Source: Flammeovirgaceae bacterium
GTDB taxonomy: Bacteria > Bacteroidota > Bacteroidia > Cytophagales > Cyclobacteriaceae
Assembly: GCA_020635915.1 (NCBI GenBank)
Contig: JACJYU010000002.1
Location: 1-64,000, forward strand
Direction: 5' to 3'
DNA length: 64,000 bases
Position numbers and translations under genes: made by a program. Under the pieces are notes generated by a model that saw only the letters and a list, made by a program, of their open reading frames with translations, had not been told where the DNA came from and did not search any database. Shown here piece after piece: positions 1 to 7,945 of this stretch (its first letter is position 1; every line of letters begins with the position of its first letter).

Positions 1-1710
1 TCCTTTTACTTTTGTGATGTCCTCCCATTCTTCCACGTTCAACGACCGCTGCACCGTAAAGAAGTCGTTGTTGAGTTCGGAGGCGGTGGCCCAATGTAGT
101 TGAATGCCGGTGCCTATAACCGATGCACTGAATTCAAGCAACCTGATCGGCAGTGGGTTCACCAAAGCACTTAATGAACCAAAAGTAAATGGGCTGAAAG
201 AGGCAACTACATTTGATGTAACATTGCCAGTTGCCCCAGCAGAAGAAATTGAAAACTGACCTTCACTAGTCCAATCCGTCCCATTGTAACGGGCCACGAC
301 AAGATCACCTGAGACGGCATCGTCTATCTTGCTCCTCACATTATCTTCCCAATACAAGGTTACCCTCACGCCATCGGTTGTGACTGCACGGTCCAATATC
401 CAATACTCACTGTCGCTTGGATCATTCAATGTACCATCATGTGTGATGTCGCCAAAGTTTGCATCAAAATATTGAGCCGTAAATTGGGTAGTGGCTGAAG
501 CCGGAGCAGAAATTCCTATACGCGCCCAAACATTGCCATTTCCGGTAGGAAACACAAATGCATCATTGCCGATTTTCCGAATGGGCCCATCTACAAAACT
601 ATCCGCATCCCCACCATTGGTAGTGGCATTGTCCGACAATATTAGCAATGCGACAGGGGTAGTGGCAACTATTCCCTGTGTTAAGGTCAGGCTTCCATCC
701 ACGCTCACGTTGCCCGTCAGGTTAATTTGAGGGGCACCCCCGAAAGTATTATTAATAGTGAGGTTAAAATATGAACCAGCCGGGGTGGCGAGGGTTTGGG
801 CACTTGTTGCAGCATTGTAGTTTACAGTATTTCCAGGGTTTGTGGCGTTAAAAGTGTTAATCGTCATGGTAGTACCAGCATAATTTAGGGTGCTGTTATT
901 GCCTTGAGTCCATGTTCCCGAGTTTCTCAACGTTCCGGCCCCAACACGTGACATCGTCACGGTGGATAAATTATTATTTGTCACCGTTACGCCCCCGTTT
1001 ACCCTCACAATATCGGTAAAGGACATTGGGCTGTTTCCAGTAAGGAACTGGTCATTGGTGGCAAACCTGGCAGCACCGGCAGAAAACGTGCCTGTATTGT
1101 CAATCCCTCCCTCAAACCTAAGGTTTGCGTTTGTGGTGACGGCCGTAGTGTTAAATGTGGTGGATGCACCAACACTGACATTCCCCGCCAAAGTGGTTAT
1201 ACTTGTATTATCACTATCCGTAAATCCCCCGCTGACTGTCATGGTAGTAGTGCCCATGATGGTAAAATCCCCTGTATTGGAGTTCGTCACCGTTGCACCG
1301 GTAATGGCCACATCGTTGGCAAACGATAAGCTGCTTCCTCCGGTAATGGCCTGGTTGTTGGTGTTGAAAGTAGCACCTCCCGCTGTAAAGGTGCCGTCAT
1401 TCGCAATCCCTCCCCGGAATACCAGCCGATTGGTATTGGTGACAGCGGTGGTGATAAATGAAGTAAAGGCACCAACGCCAACATTGCCAACAAAGGTGGT
1501 CACACCTGTATTGTCCGAGTCGGTAAAGCCGCCACTGGTCGCAAGGGTAGTTGTTCCGGTAATGGTTAAGTTGGCCGTGTTGGAGTTTGTCACCATTGCA
1601 CCGGTAATAGCCACATCGTTGGCGAACGACATGCTACTCCCTCCTGTAATCGCTTGGTTGTTGGTATTGAAAGTGGCACCTCCGGCTGTAAAGGTTCCTG
1701 CATTTGCAAT
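1..1710 (-). CDS. C-terminal part of repeat adhesin (shifted frame, runs off the left edge)
   Basis: This is the continuation, in another frame, of the secreted repeat protein that begins at 3136. Reading triplets leftwards from about 1710 to base 1, no stop occurs, so at least 570 further residues are encoded and the end lies outside the window. It carries further copies of the 101-residue Gly/Thr/Asn-rich unit (FRGG, FNTNNQAITGG, GGFTDSDNTG motifs), then a region without the repeat. Near base 1 it has a stretch of the LHWATASELNNDFFTVQRS type, which in Bacteroidota usually lies shortly before a type A T9SS sorting tail. That tail would be just outside the window (inference). No start codon belongs to this piece: it is the rest of the upstream gene after the run of nine G/C at 1711-1719. 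Expected role: cell-surface or secreted adhesin-like protein. Confidence 0.75.
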   Translation of the reverse strand, partial: MANAGTFTAGGATFNTNNQAITGGSSMSFANDVAITGAMVTNSNTANLTITGTTTLATSGGFTDSDNTGVTTFVGNVGVGAFTSFITTAVTNTNRLVFRGGIANDGTFTAGGATFNTNNQAITGGSSLSFANDVAITGATVTNSNTGDFTIMGTTTMTVSGGFTDSDNTSITTLAGNVSVGASTTFNTTAVTTNANLRFEGGIDNTGTFSAGAARFATNDQFLTGNSPMSFTDIVRVNGGVTVTNNNLSTVTMSRVGAGTLRNSGTWTQGNNSTLNYAGTTMTINTFNATNPGNTVNYNAATSAQTLATPAGSYFNLTINNTFGGAPQINLTGNVSVDGSLTLTQGIVATTPVALLILSDNATTNGGDADSFVDGPIRKIGNDAFVFPTGNGNVWARIGISAPASATTQFTAQYFDANFGDITHDGTLNDPSDSEYWILDRAVTTDGVRVTLYWEDNVRSKIDDAVSGDLVVARYNGTDWTSEGQFSISSAGATGNVTSNVVASFSPFTFGSLSALVNPLPIRLLEFSASVIGTGIQLHWATASELNNDFFTVQRSLNVEEWEDITKVKG

Positions 1711-2450
1711 CCCCCCCCCTAAAAATAAGCCTTGCGGTGTTTGTTATGGCAGTAGTAACAAAGGAGGTCGAAGCCCCCACATTTACGTTACCCACTAGGA
1801 GTGTAATACCCGTGTTGTTTGAGTCTGTAAAACCACCACTGGTCGAAAGGGTTGTGTTACCTGTAATGGTCAAGTTATTGGTATTAGAGTTGGTAACCGT
1901 AACACCGGCAATGGCAACATTATTGCCAAATGAGAGGCTGTTTGCGCCCGTAATGGCCTGGTTGTTGGTATTAAAAGTTGCCCCCCCACCTGTAAACGTT
2001 CCCCCCTGGGCAATTCCACCCCTAAAAACCATGTTTGCGTTGGATGTAACCGCTGTTGAGATAAAAGAGGTGCCAGTTCCCACACTTACATTTCCCCCGA
2101 AAATTGTAAGCCCGTTATTATTGGAATCGGTAAACCCACCACTGGTTGATAACGTTGTTGTTGAGCCTGTCCCGCCAAACGTGACTGTGCCCAAATTACT
2201 ATTTGTTAGGGTGATGCCAGTAATATTTACATTGTTGACAAACGAGATGTTTCCATTCCCTGCCAATGCCTGGTTGTTCGTATTAAACGTCCCCCCCCCT
2301 CCCGAAAAGCCAGGTGCGGTATTCGAACAATTAATCCCACCCTTAAAAACCATATTGGCAGGTGCGGTGACCACAGTTGAAATCCATGTGCCATCCACCG
2401 TGACCAACCCGGTAAATGTGGAAGTACCAGTATTATTGGAATCGGTGAGG
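1220..2450 (-). repeat. Tandem 303-bp repeats in the adhesin gene
   Basis: The plus-strand landmark GTAAA/GTGAGG that encodes part of the GGFTDSN motif was located at 1220, 1523, 1827, 2130 and 2445. The spacings are 303, 304, 303 and 315 bases. A period of 303 is 101 codons. The one spacing of 304 contains the nine-base homopolymer, which independently shows that a single base was gained there. The units differ at many third positions, so they are old or under selection rather than newly copied. Confidence 0.85.
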
Positions 2451-3136
2451 GAGGATGCAGCCGGTGTAATTGTTGTTGTGCCACCAATGGTCACGTTTCC
2501 GGAGGTGCTGAAAGTAATATCCCCATCGGCCGTTCCACTAAGGCTCCCACCCATGGTCAATGAGCCCGCGCTGACATCAAAAGTAGATGCAGAGGTAATG
2601 GCAACATTGCCTGCCACGGTCATGGCTCCACTACTGCCAAAAGCCAGGCCTGATCCTACTGGTATAGGAGAGGCACCACCAACGATTACATTCCCACTTA
2701 TGGTCAAGTTACCAGTCCCGTTAAACGTAAACGTTGTGGTAGTTATAAATGAAGTGCCAGACACGCCCATATTGAGGCTTCCATTCATAGTGAGTGATGG
2801 GTTGCCAGAGGTAACCAATTGGGTAATGTCAAAAAAACCACCAGTCTCAATTGTAAGGTTAGTGATCAAAACGCTTACATTAAGGGTTACCTGGTTGCCT
2901 GATTGAATGGTCACTGTACTGGGGTTGGCCGATTGTCCGGGATAACCCTGTCCAGGCGTGGGCGTAGCCCATACATTGGGCAAGACATTAAGCCGTTCCC
3001 ATGTCGCCAGTGAATTCCAATTACCGTCCCCTACCGATCGGTAGTCGCCAATGGATTGGGCAAAACCATTAATTACCGTAAAAAACGCGACCAAAAAGGG
3101 TAATGCCAACCTGTGCCGTACTTTACACATAAACAT
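1634..3136 (-). CDS. N-terminal part of secreted repeat adhesin, frameshifted after base 1711
   Basis: This is the start of a large exported protein. Residues 1-27 form a signal peptide (hydrophobic core LALPFLVAFFTVINGF, then AQS). A short globular section follows (YRSVGDGNWNSLATWE), of a kind common at the start of T9SS cargo proteins. The rest is Gly/Thr/Asn-rich with beta-helix-like repeats of about 101 residues. The reading is normal to about residue 475 (FRGG). From there the frame is wrong and the last 25 or so residues (rich in C, Q and R) are unlike the repeats. The cause is one extra base in a run of nine G on the coding strand at 1711-1719: eight would keep the frame. ATG at 3136 or 3130 fits a TAnnTTTG promoter element at 3153-3160. 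It is either a broken or phase-variable gene, or a sequence error in a homopolymer. Confidence 0.75.
   Translation of the reverse strand: MFMCKVRHRLALPFLVAFFTVINGFAQSIGDYRSVGDGNWNSLATWERLNVLPNVWATPTPGQGYPGQSANPSTVTIQSGNQVTLNVSVLITNLTIETGGFFDITQLVTSGNPSLTMNGSLNMGVSGTSFITTTTFTFNGTGNLTISGNVIVGGASPIPVGSGLAFGSSGAMTVAGNVAITSASTFDVSAGSLTMGGSLSGTADGDITFSTSGNVTIGGTTTITPAASSLTDSNNTGTSTFTGLVTVDGTWISTVVTAPANMVFKGGINCSNTAPGFSGGGGTFNTNNQALAGNGNISFVNNVNITGITLTNSNLGTVTFGGTGSTTTLSTSGGFTDSNNNGLTIFGGNVSVGTGTSFISTAVTSNANMVFRGGIAQGGTFTGGGATFNTNNQAITGANSLSFGNNVAIAGVTVTNSNTNNLTITGNTTLSTSGGFTDSNNTGITLLVGNVNVGASTSFVTTAITNTARLIFRGGDCKCRNLYSRRCHFQYQQPSDYRRE
1711..1719 (-). other. Nine-base C/G homopolymer at the adhesin frameshift
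   Basis: The plus strand has nine C in a row, so the coding strand has nine G. Eight would read Arg-Gly-Gly-Ile-Ala-Asn, as in the sister repeat near 1410. Nine gives Arg-Gly-Gly-Asp-Cys-Lys and then a stop at 1634. A second run of nine C at 2291-2299 lies in the same gene but is in frame there (Ser-Gly-Gly-Gly-Gly-Thr). Confidence 0.85.
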
Positions 3137-3152
3137 ATGGGGCTCAAAAAAC

Positions 3153-3160
3153 CAAAAATA
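3153..3160 (-). promoter_or_regulatory. Bacteroidota -7 element before the adhesin
   Basis: The minus strand reads TATTTTTG, an exact match to TAnnTTTG, 17 bases before the ATG at 3136. No well-spaced TTG was found at -33, so only the -7 part is supported. Confidence 0.4.
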
Positions 3161-3318
3161 AACATTTATCCCAGCAAATCTTTGTCAATTAGGTTTGCTT
3201 TTGGCTGAAAAAAAGGTTTTGGCAATATCCAAAGAAGGTAAGTCCATCTAAGGAAAGTTAGTACAACATACTAATTATCAATGCTTTATAAGAATAATAT
3301 GTGTGGGGTGCCTGCCCC

Positions 3319-5973
3319 TCACGTCAGGTTAAGGATATCCTTCCTGGTAATCTCGTACAGGCGGTTGGATTCCTCCTCTTTGAACTGCATGACCAAATTA
3401 AGCGCGTCAGGCACCACGTCACTGCTCAGCACAATCAACGAACCTTTTTTGGCGTTTTTCATGGCATGTATTATGGCCTCCTTCTCGGAAGGGATAATGG
3501 TGACGGGCTTGTCCGGGGCCACGCTTTTGATGCCATCGTCCACCATCGCAATGAGCTCTTCCGCTGTCCTTCCGCGCAGGTGCTTGTCCTGCCGGATGAT
3601 GATCTCATCAAACATCATGGCCGCCACCCTCCCAATTTCATTATTGTCCTCCACCCTCCTGTCGCCAATGCCGGCCACAATGCCCACCTTGGGTTTTCCT
3701 TCCATCTTCTCCACCAATTTTTGCAGGGCCCTGAGCCCGGCAGCGTTGTGGGCATAATCCAGCATGACCTGAAAATCCTTGAAGGTAAACAGGTTCAGCC
3801 TGCCTGGCGTTTGTGAGGGGGACGGGATGAAGGATTCAATGGCCACTTTGATGTCCTCTATGGCAAAACCGCGGACGAAGCCTGCCAGCACCGCGGGCAG
3901 CACGTTTTGGATCATGAAAGCCGCGCGCCCATCGAAGGTGAGCGGCACGTTCACGGCTTTGGTGATGCGCATCTTCCACTCGCCCCGGCAGATGGTGATA
4001 AAACCATTTTCGTAAAGGGCATATAGCCCGCCCCTGCGGGCATGCCTGCGTATGTTGGGGTTCTTTTCGTCCATGGAAAACAACGCCACATTGCAGGTGA
4101 GCGCCCTGCGCATGCCATACACCAGCTCGTCATCGGCATTCAAAATGGCATACCCATCGGGCAAGACCGTTTCCGGCACCACCCCTTTTACCTTGGCCAG
4201 TTGCTCAATGGTATGGATGCCCTTCAGGCCCAGGTGGTCGGCTGCCACATTGGTAACGATGCCGACATCACAATTTTTAAACCCCAGGCCGGCCCGCAAC
4301 AAACCGCCCCGGGCACATTCCAAAACCGCAAAGTCAACGGTTGGGTCTTTCAGGACAAACTCGGTACTGGCAGGCCCGGTGCAATCCCCGGCCATCAGCA
4401 ACCTGTTTTGAATGTAAACGCCATCGGAGGTGGTGTACCCCACCTTATACCCTTTCATTTTTACCATGTGGGCGATGAGCCGGGTGGTGGTGGTTTTTCC
4501 GTTGGTCCCCGTTACCGCCACGATGGGGATACGGGCGGTCGAGCCGGGAGGGTAAAGCATGTCTATCACGCTGCCTGCGACATTCCGTGGCAGGCCTTCG
4601 GCCGGTGACAGGTGCATCCTGAAGCCCGGCCCTGCGTTTACCTCCAACACCGCACCGCCCGTGTCGGGCAGGGGCTGTCCGATGTTGGTGGTCATGATGT
4701 CCACCCCGCAAATGTCGAGGCCGATTATTTTGGCGATCCGCTCCACCATGAACACATTGTAGGGATGGACGATATCGGTCACGTCCTCGGCCGTCCCACC
4801 GGTACTTAGGTTGGCCGTGTCCTTCAGCTTGATAAATTCCCCTTCCGGGGGAACGCTTTCCAGCGTCAGGCCCAGTCCTTCCAAAATACCCATCGTCAAA
4901 TCATTGACGTCAATCTGCGTCAATACCTTTTCGTGGCCGTAGCCCCTCCGCGGGTCTGCATTTACCACATCGATCAATTGCCGGATGGTTGATTTTCCAT
5001 CGCCTACCACGTGCGCGGCAGTCCTCTTGGCGGCCGCCACCATTTTATAGTTGATCACCAACAGCCGGTAGTCATCCCCTTCCACATATTTTTCCACTAT
5101 TACCGAACGGGACACTCTTTTTGCCGCCTCAAAGGCAACCCGTGCATCCTCCCAGTTGAGGATATTGGTGGTGATCCCCCTCCCGTGGTTGCCGCTGATG
5201 GGCTTCACCACCAGGGGGTATTTTACGTAGGCCACGGCTTCCTTCAGCCCTTCTTCCGTCCGTATGATCTGGCCTTTGGGAATGGGTACTTCAGCCTGCT
5301 CGAGCAAAAATTTCGTGTCCTCCTTGTCACAGGCAAGCTCCACGGCAATGCTGCTGGTTTGACTGGTGACGGTGGCCTGTATGCGCTTTTGGTTGGCCCC
5401 ATACCCCAGTTGGCACAAGGAGTACCTGTTCAACCTTATCCACGGGATGCCCCTGCCCTCGGCCTCTTCAATGATGGACCCGGTGCTGGGCCCCAGGCGC
5501 TCCGCTTCCCGTAGCTCCCGCATTTCCTGGATGTCCGCGGCCAGGTCATAGGCCTCGCCCGCAGTAAGTGCCTCGGCAATTTTCACCGAAACTTTTGCGG
5601 CATAGCGGCCTACTTTTTCTTCGATATAATCAAACACCACATTGTACACGCCTTCTTCGCCATAGCCCCGGGTGCGGCCAAAGCCCACGTCCATTCCCGC
5701 CAATGTTTGAATTTCCAACGCAATGTGCTCGATCACGTGGCCCATCCATGTCCCTTCCTCCACTCGTTGGAAAAACCCTCCAGGCTCGCCTACCGAGCAG
5801 CGGTGCTCGTACATGGTGGGGAACATGGCCTTAAGACGGTCAAGGAACCCGGTAATGGTATTGGTGGGCCTCTGCTCCATTTCTTCCAGGTCCAGTACCA
5901 TTACAATTAATTTATGCCTTCGAATGCTCCAATAATTAGGGCCCCGCATCGCGTTGATTTCACGTATCTTCAT
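3319..5973 (-). CDS. cphA: Cyanophycin synthetase
   Basis: This enzyme makes cyanophycin, a polymer of an aspartate backbone with arginine linked to each side-chain carboxyl, using ATP without a ribosome; it acts in the cytoplasm. The 884 residues match the usual length of about 870-900. The order is the family's: an N-terminal domain (1-160, beginning MKIREINAMRGPNYWS), an ATP-grasp domain (about 220-475, with KPISGNHGRG at 257-266) and a Mur-ligase-like domain with the P-loop GTNGKTT at 489-495. The last third contains the Mur C-terminal part (VMLDYAHNAAG). The gene is divergent from cyanophycinase at 6074, with a 100-base shared upstream region. No truncation is seen. The assignment is firm; exact substrate (arginine or partly lysine) cannot be read from the sequence. 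Confidence 0.95.
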   Translation of the reverse strand: MKIREINAMRGPNYWSIRRHKLIVMVLDLEEMEQRPTNTITGFLDRLKAMFPTMYEHRCSVGEPGGFFQRVEEGTWMGHVIEHIALEIQTLAGMDVGFGRTRGYGEEGVYNVVFDYIEEKVGRYAAKVSVKIAEALTAGEAYDLAADIQEMRELREAERLGPSTGSIIEEAEGRGIPWIRLNRYSLCQLGYGANQKRIQATVTSQTSSIAVELACDKEDTKFLLEQAEVPIPKGQIIRTEEGLKEAVAYVKYPLVVKPISGNHGRGITTNILNWEDARVAFEAAKRVSRSVIVEKYVEGDDYRLLVINYKMVAAAKRTAAHVVGDGKSTIRQLIDVVNADPRRGYGHEKVLTQIDVNDLTMGILEGLGLTLESVPPEGEFIKLKDTANLSTGGTAEDVTDIVHPYNVFMVERIAKIIGLDICGVDIMTTNIGQPLPDTGGAVLEVNAGPGFRMHLSPAEGLPRNVAGSVIDMLYPPGSTARIPIVAVTGTNGKTTTTRLIAHMVKMKGYKVGYTTSDGVYIQNRLLMAGDCTGPASTEFVLKDPTVDFAVLECARGGLLRAGLGFKNCDVGIVTNVAADHLGLKGIHTIEQLAKVKGVVPETVLPDGYAILNADDELVYGMRRALTCNVALFSMDEKNPNIRRHARRGGLYALYENGFITICRGEWKMRITKAVNVPLTFDGRAAFMIQNVLPAVLAGFVRGFAIEDIKVAIESFIPSPSQTPGRLNLFTFKDFQVMLDYAHNAAGLRALQKLVEKMEGKPKVGIVAGIGDRRVEDNNEIGRVAAMMFDEIIIRQDKHLRGRTAEELIAMVDDGIKSVAPDKPVTIIPSEKEAIIHAMKNAKKGSLIVLSSDVVPDALNLVMQFKEEESNRLYEITRKDILNLT

Positions 5974-6015
5974 AATATTGCAGGCTTAGAAAGTGGCCAG
6001 GTCGATGATTTTCCA

Positions 6016-6047
6016 TAAATATAAATTTTGTTGGGAAATTTCTTCAA
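6016..6047 (-). promoter_or_regulatory. Candidate promoter of cphA
   Basis: On the minus strand, TTG (6045-6047) is followed after 21 bases by TATATTTA (6016-6023), one base from the Bacteroidota consensus TAnnTTTG. It lies 43 bases before the cphA ATG, in the gap shared with the divergent cphB. Confidence 0.4.
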
Positions 6048-6073
6048 TTTGCGGCCGTGAATAACCATGGCAA

Positions 6074-6937
6074 ATGACGGAAAACCGAAGCATTAAAGGC
6101 ATCCTCATCCCTATTGGGGGGAACGAGGACAAAGGCACTACAGGGAAAAGCAGGGCCAACTTCCTCGAAAAGGGAATCCTCTCCCACATCCTGCAGGAAG
6201 CCAAAGGAAAAGGTTCCAAAGTGGTGGTCATCCCCATAGCCTCCAACATCCCCGATGAAGTGGGGGAAAACTATATAAAAGCTTTCGGCAAACTCGGGTG
6301 CAAGGACATATCGGTACTTAGGATCACCCGGAGGGGCCAGTCCGATGGAAAAGAAGTATTGCGCCTGATCGGGCAGGCCGATTGCATCATGTTTTCCGGG
6401 GGCAACCAGTCCCGGATAAGCCATAAAATCAAGGACACTGCGTTCCACAGGATTTTGCTCCAAAGGTTTGAGGACGAGCCCCTGGTGATTGCGGGGACCA
6501 GTGCTGGCGCCATGGCCATGGCAACGGAAATGATTGCGGGGGGCAGCAGTTCGGAGGCCCTGCAAAAAGGTGCGGTAAAAATGAAAAAAGGACTAGGATT
6601 GATCCCTGGGCTTATCATTGACACCCATTTTGTAAGAAGGGGCCGGTTTGGGCGGCTGGCGGAGGCGTTGGCAAAATACCCCGACAAGGTGGGCGTAGGC
6701 CTTGCTGAAGACACGGGGCTCATTATTAAAAACCGCAATGAATTTCGTGTGATTGGCTCCGGGATGGTAATCGTGATGGACCCGGCCAACCTCACGCACA
6801 ACAGCTATCAGCAATTGCAGGCCGGCACGCCCATGTCCATGTCCAACCTGACCACCCACATCCTTGCCAACGGGGACCGGTTCAACCTGGACAATAGGGA
6901 AATAGAGGTGCTCCCCATTGCCGCATCGTTTGTATAA
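6074..6937 (+). CDS. cphB: Cyanophycinase
   Basis: This serine peptidase of the S51-like family cuts cyanophycin into beta-Asp-Arg dipeptides. The 287 residues fit the family. The nucleophile elbow GTSAGA is at 141-146 (Ser143), preceded by FSGGNQSR at 108-114, a hallmark of this family, and followed by IDTHFVRRGRFGRL, which holds conserved residues near the active site. There is no signal peptide, so it is intracellular, as expected if the polymer granules are used inside the cell. It is divergent from cphA and convergent with the isoaspartyl peptidase at 7016, which would finish the job by splitting the dipeptide. ATG at 6074 is chosen because the family core begins at once (GILIPIGG). Confidence 0.95.
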   Translation: MTENRSIKGILIPIGGNEDKGTTGKSRANFLEKGILSHILQEAKGKGSKVVVIPIASNIPDEVGENYIKAFGKLGCKDISVLRITRRGQSDGKEVLRLIGQADCIMFSGGNQSRISHKIKDTAFHRILLQRFEDEPLVIAGTSAGAMAMATEMIAGGSSSEALQKGAVKMKKGLGLIPGLIIDTHFVRRGRFGRLAEALAKYPDKVGVGLAEDTGLIIKNRNEFRVIGSGMVIVMDPANLTHNSYQQLQAGTPMSMSNLTTHILANGDRFNLDNREIEVLPIAASFV

Positions 6938-6978
6938 GGATGCCCCTGGCCTATCGATAACCCTACAGGGCACTTCAT

Positions 6979-7000
6979 GCAGGCCCCTAAAAAGGCCTGC
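6979..7000. terminator. Hairpin between convergent cphB and isoaspartyl peptidase genes
   Basis: A perfect seven-base stem (GCAGGCC 6979-6985 with GGCCTGC 6994-7000) surrounds an eight-base A-rich loop between the two gene ends. There is no clear T run on either side, so its role as a terminator is only suggested by position. Confidence 0.35.
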
Positions 7001-7015
7001 AAAACCCCGGCATGG

Positions 7016-7945
7016 TCACTTATAGATTTCAATAATTTTGTCCTGGCCCACCCCACAGGATGCCCTGTACATACCATCCGTGTTAAAGGGCATGGCCATG
7101 TTCCCTTTCGCGTCAACCGCGACCAACCCTCCATCCCCGCCAATCCTTTTCAGCCTTTGGTGGATTACCTCATCGCATGCCTGCCGAAGGGCAAGGTTTT
7201 TATATTCCATCAAACAAGAAACATCGTAGGCCACCACCCCGCGGATAAAAAACTCCCCGCTTCCCGTACAGGATACGGCACAGGTGGCATTGTTGGCATA
7301 ATTGCCCGCACCAATCATGGGGCTGTCCCCCACCCTGCCAAATTTTTTATTGGTCATGCCGCCCGTTGAGGTGGCCGCGGCCAAATTTCCATGTTGGTCC
7401 AGGGCAACCGCGCCCACTGTGCCAAACTTGTCCTCCTTTGGCACCGTGTGGTCCAATTGGGTTTTTCCCGATCCTTTTGTTTCCTGCCATTGCCGGTAGC
7501 GGAATTCGTCATAAAAATAATCCTCGTCCCGCAGCTCACATTTCATGGCCTTGGCAAATGCCATGGCCCCGTCCCCGGCCAAAAACACATGGCCGGATTT
7601 TTCCATCACCAGCCTGGCCAGCACCACGGGGTTCTTGACGTTCGTCACCAATGACACGGCCCCGGCACCAAGGGTACGGCCCTCCATGATGGAAGCGTCC
7701 ATTTCATGTTTTCCCGCGGCCGTAAACACCGATCCCCTGCCGGCATTGAACAGTGGGGAATCTTCCAATTCGACAACGGCCCTTTCCACGGCATCAATGG
7801 CGCTTCCCGCTTCCGCGAGGATGGCATAGCCGGCCTCCAACGCATTGTCAAGCGCCTCCTTGTAGGCACGCTCCTTTTCCGCAGTCATGTGTTGCCTTAA
7901 AATGGTGCCCGCGCCCCCGTGCAATGCAATGGAAAACCTTTTCAT
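7016..7945 (-). CDS. Isoaspartyl peptidase / L-asparaginase (Ntn-hydrolase)
   Basis: Members of this family cleave themselves and then hydrolyse beta-aspartyl dipeptides, and often asparagine. The 309 residues start with the family pattern IALHGGAGT. The autocleavage site is the Thr in KFGTVGAV (Thr176), followed by GNLAAATSTGG, then GAGNYA and TGSGE, as in plant-type asparaginases. Next to cphB, it is the likely enzyme that splits the beta-Asp-Arg product of cyanophycin breakdown (inference from context and known family activity). Its ATG overlaps the TGA of the upstream PLP gene (ATGA at 7942-7945), so the two are translated as a coupled pair. No signal peptide is seen, so it is cytoplasmic. 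Confidence 0.92.
   Translation of the reverse strand: MKRFSIALHGGAGTILRQHMTAEKERAYKEALDNALEAGYAILAEAGSAIDAVERAVVELEDSPLFNAGRGSVFTAAGKHEMDASIMEGRTLGAGAVSLVTNVKNPVVLARLVMEKSGHVFLAGDGAMAFAKAMKCELRDEDYFYDEFRYRQWQETKGSGKTQLDHTVPKEDKFGTVGAVALDQHGNLAAATSTGGMTNKKFGRVGDSPMIGAGNYANNATCAVSCTGSGEFFIRGVVAYDVSCLMEYKNLALRQACDEVIHQRLKRIGGDGGLVAVDAKGNMAMPFNTDGMYRASCGVGQDKIIEIYK

Noticed and set aside
962..2906. Long plus-strand open frames (962-1798 and 1704-2906) opposite the adhesin gene
   Set aside because: They are antisense to the repeat region, rich in Val, Pro and Leu with no family features. The minus-strand reading has a signal peptide, periodic repeats and a promoter.
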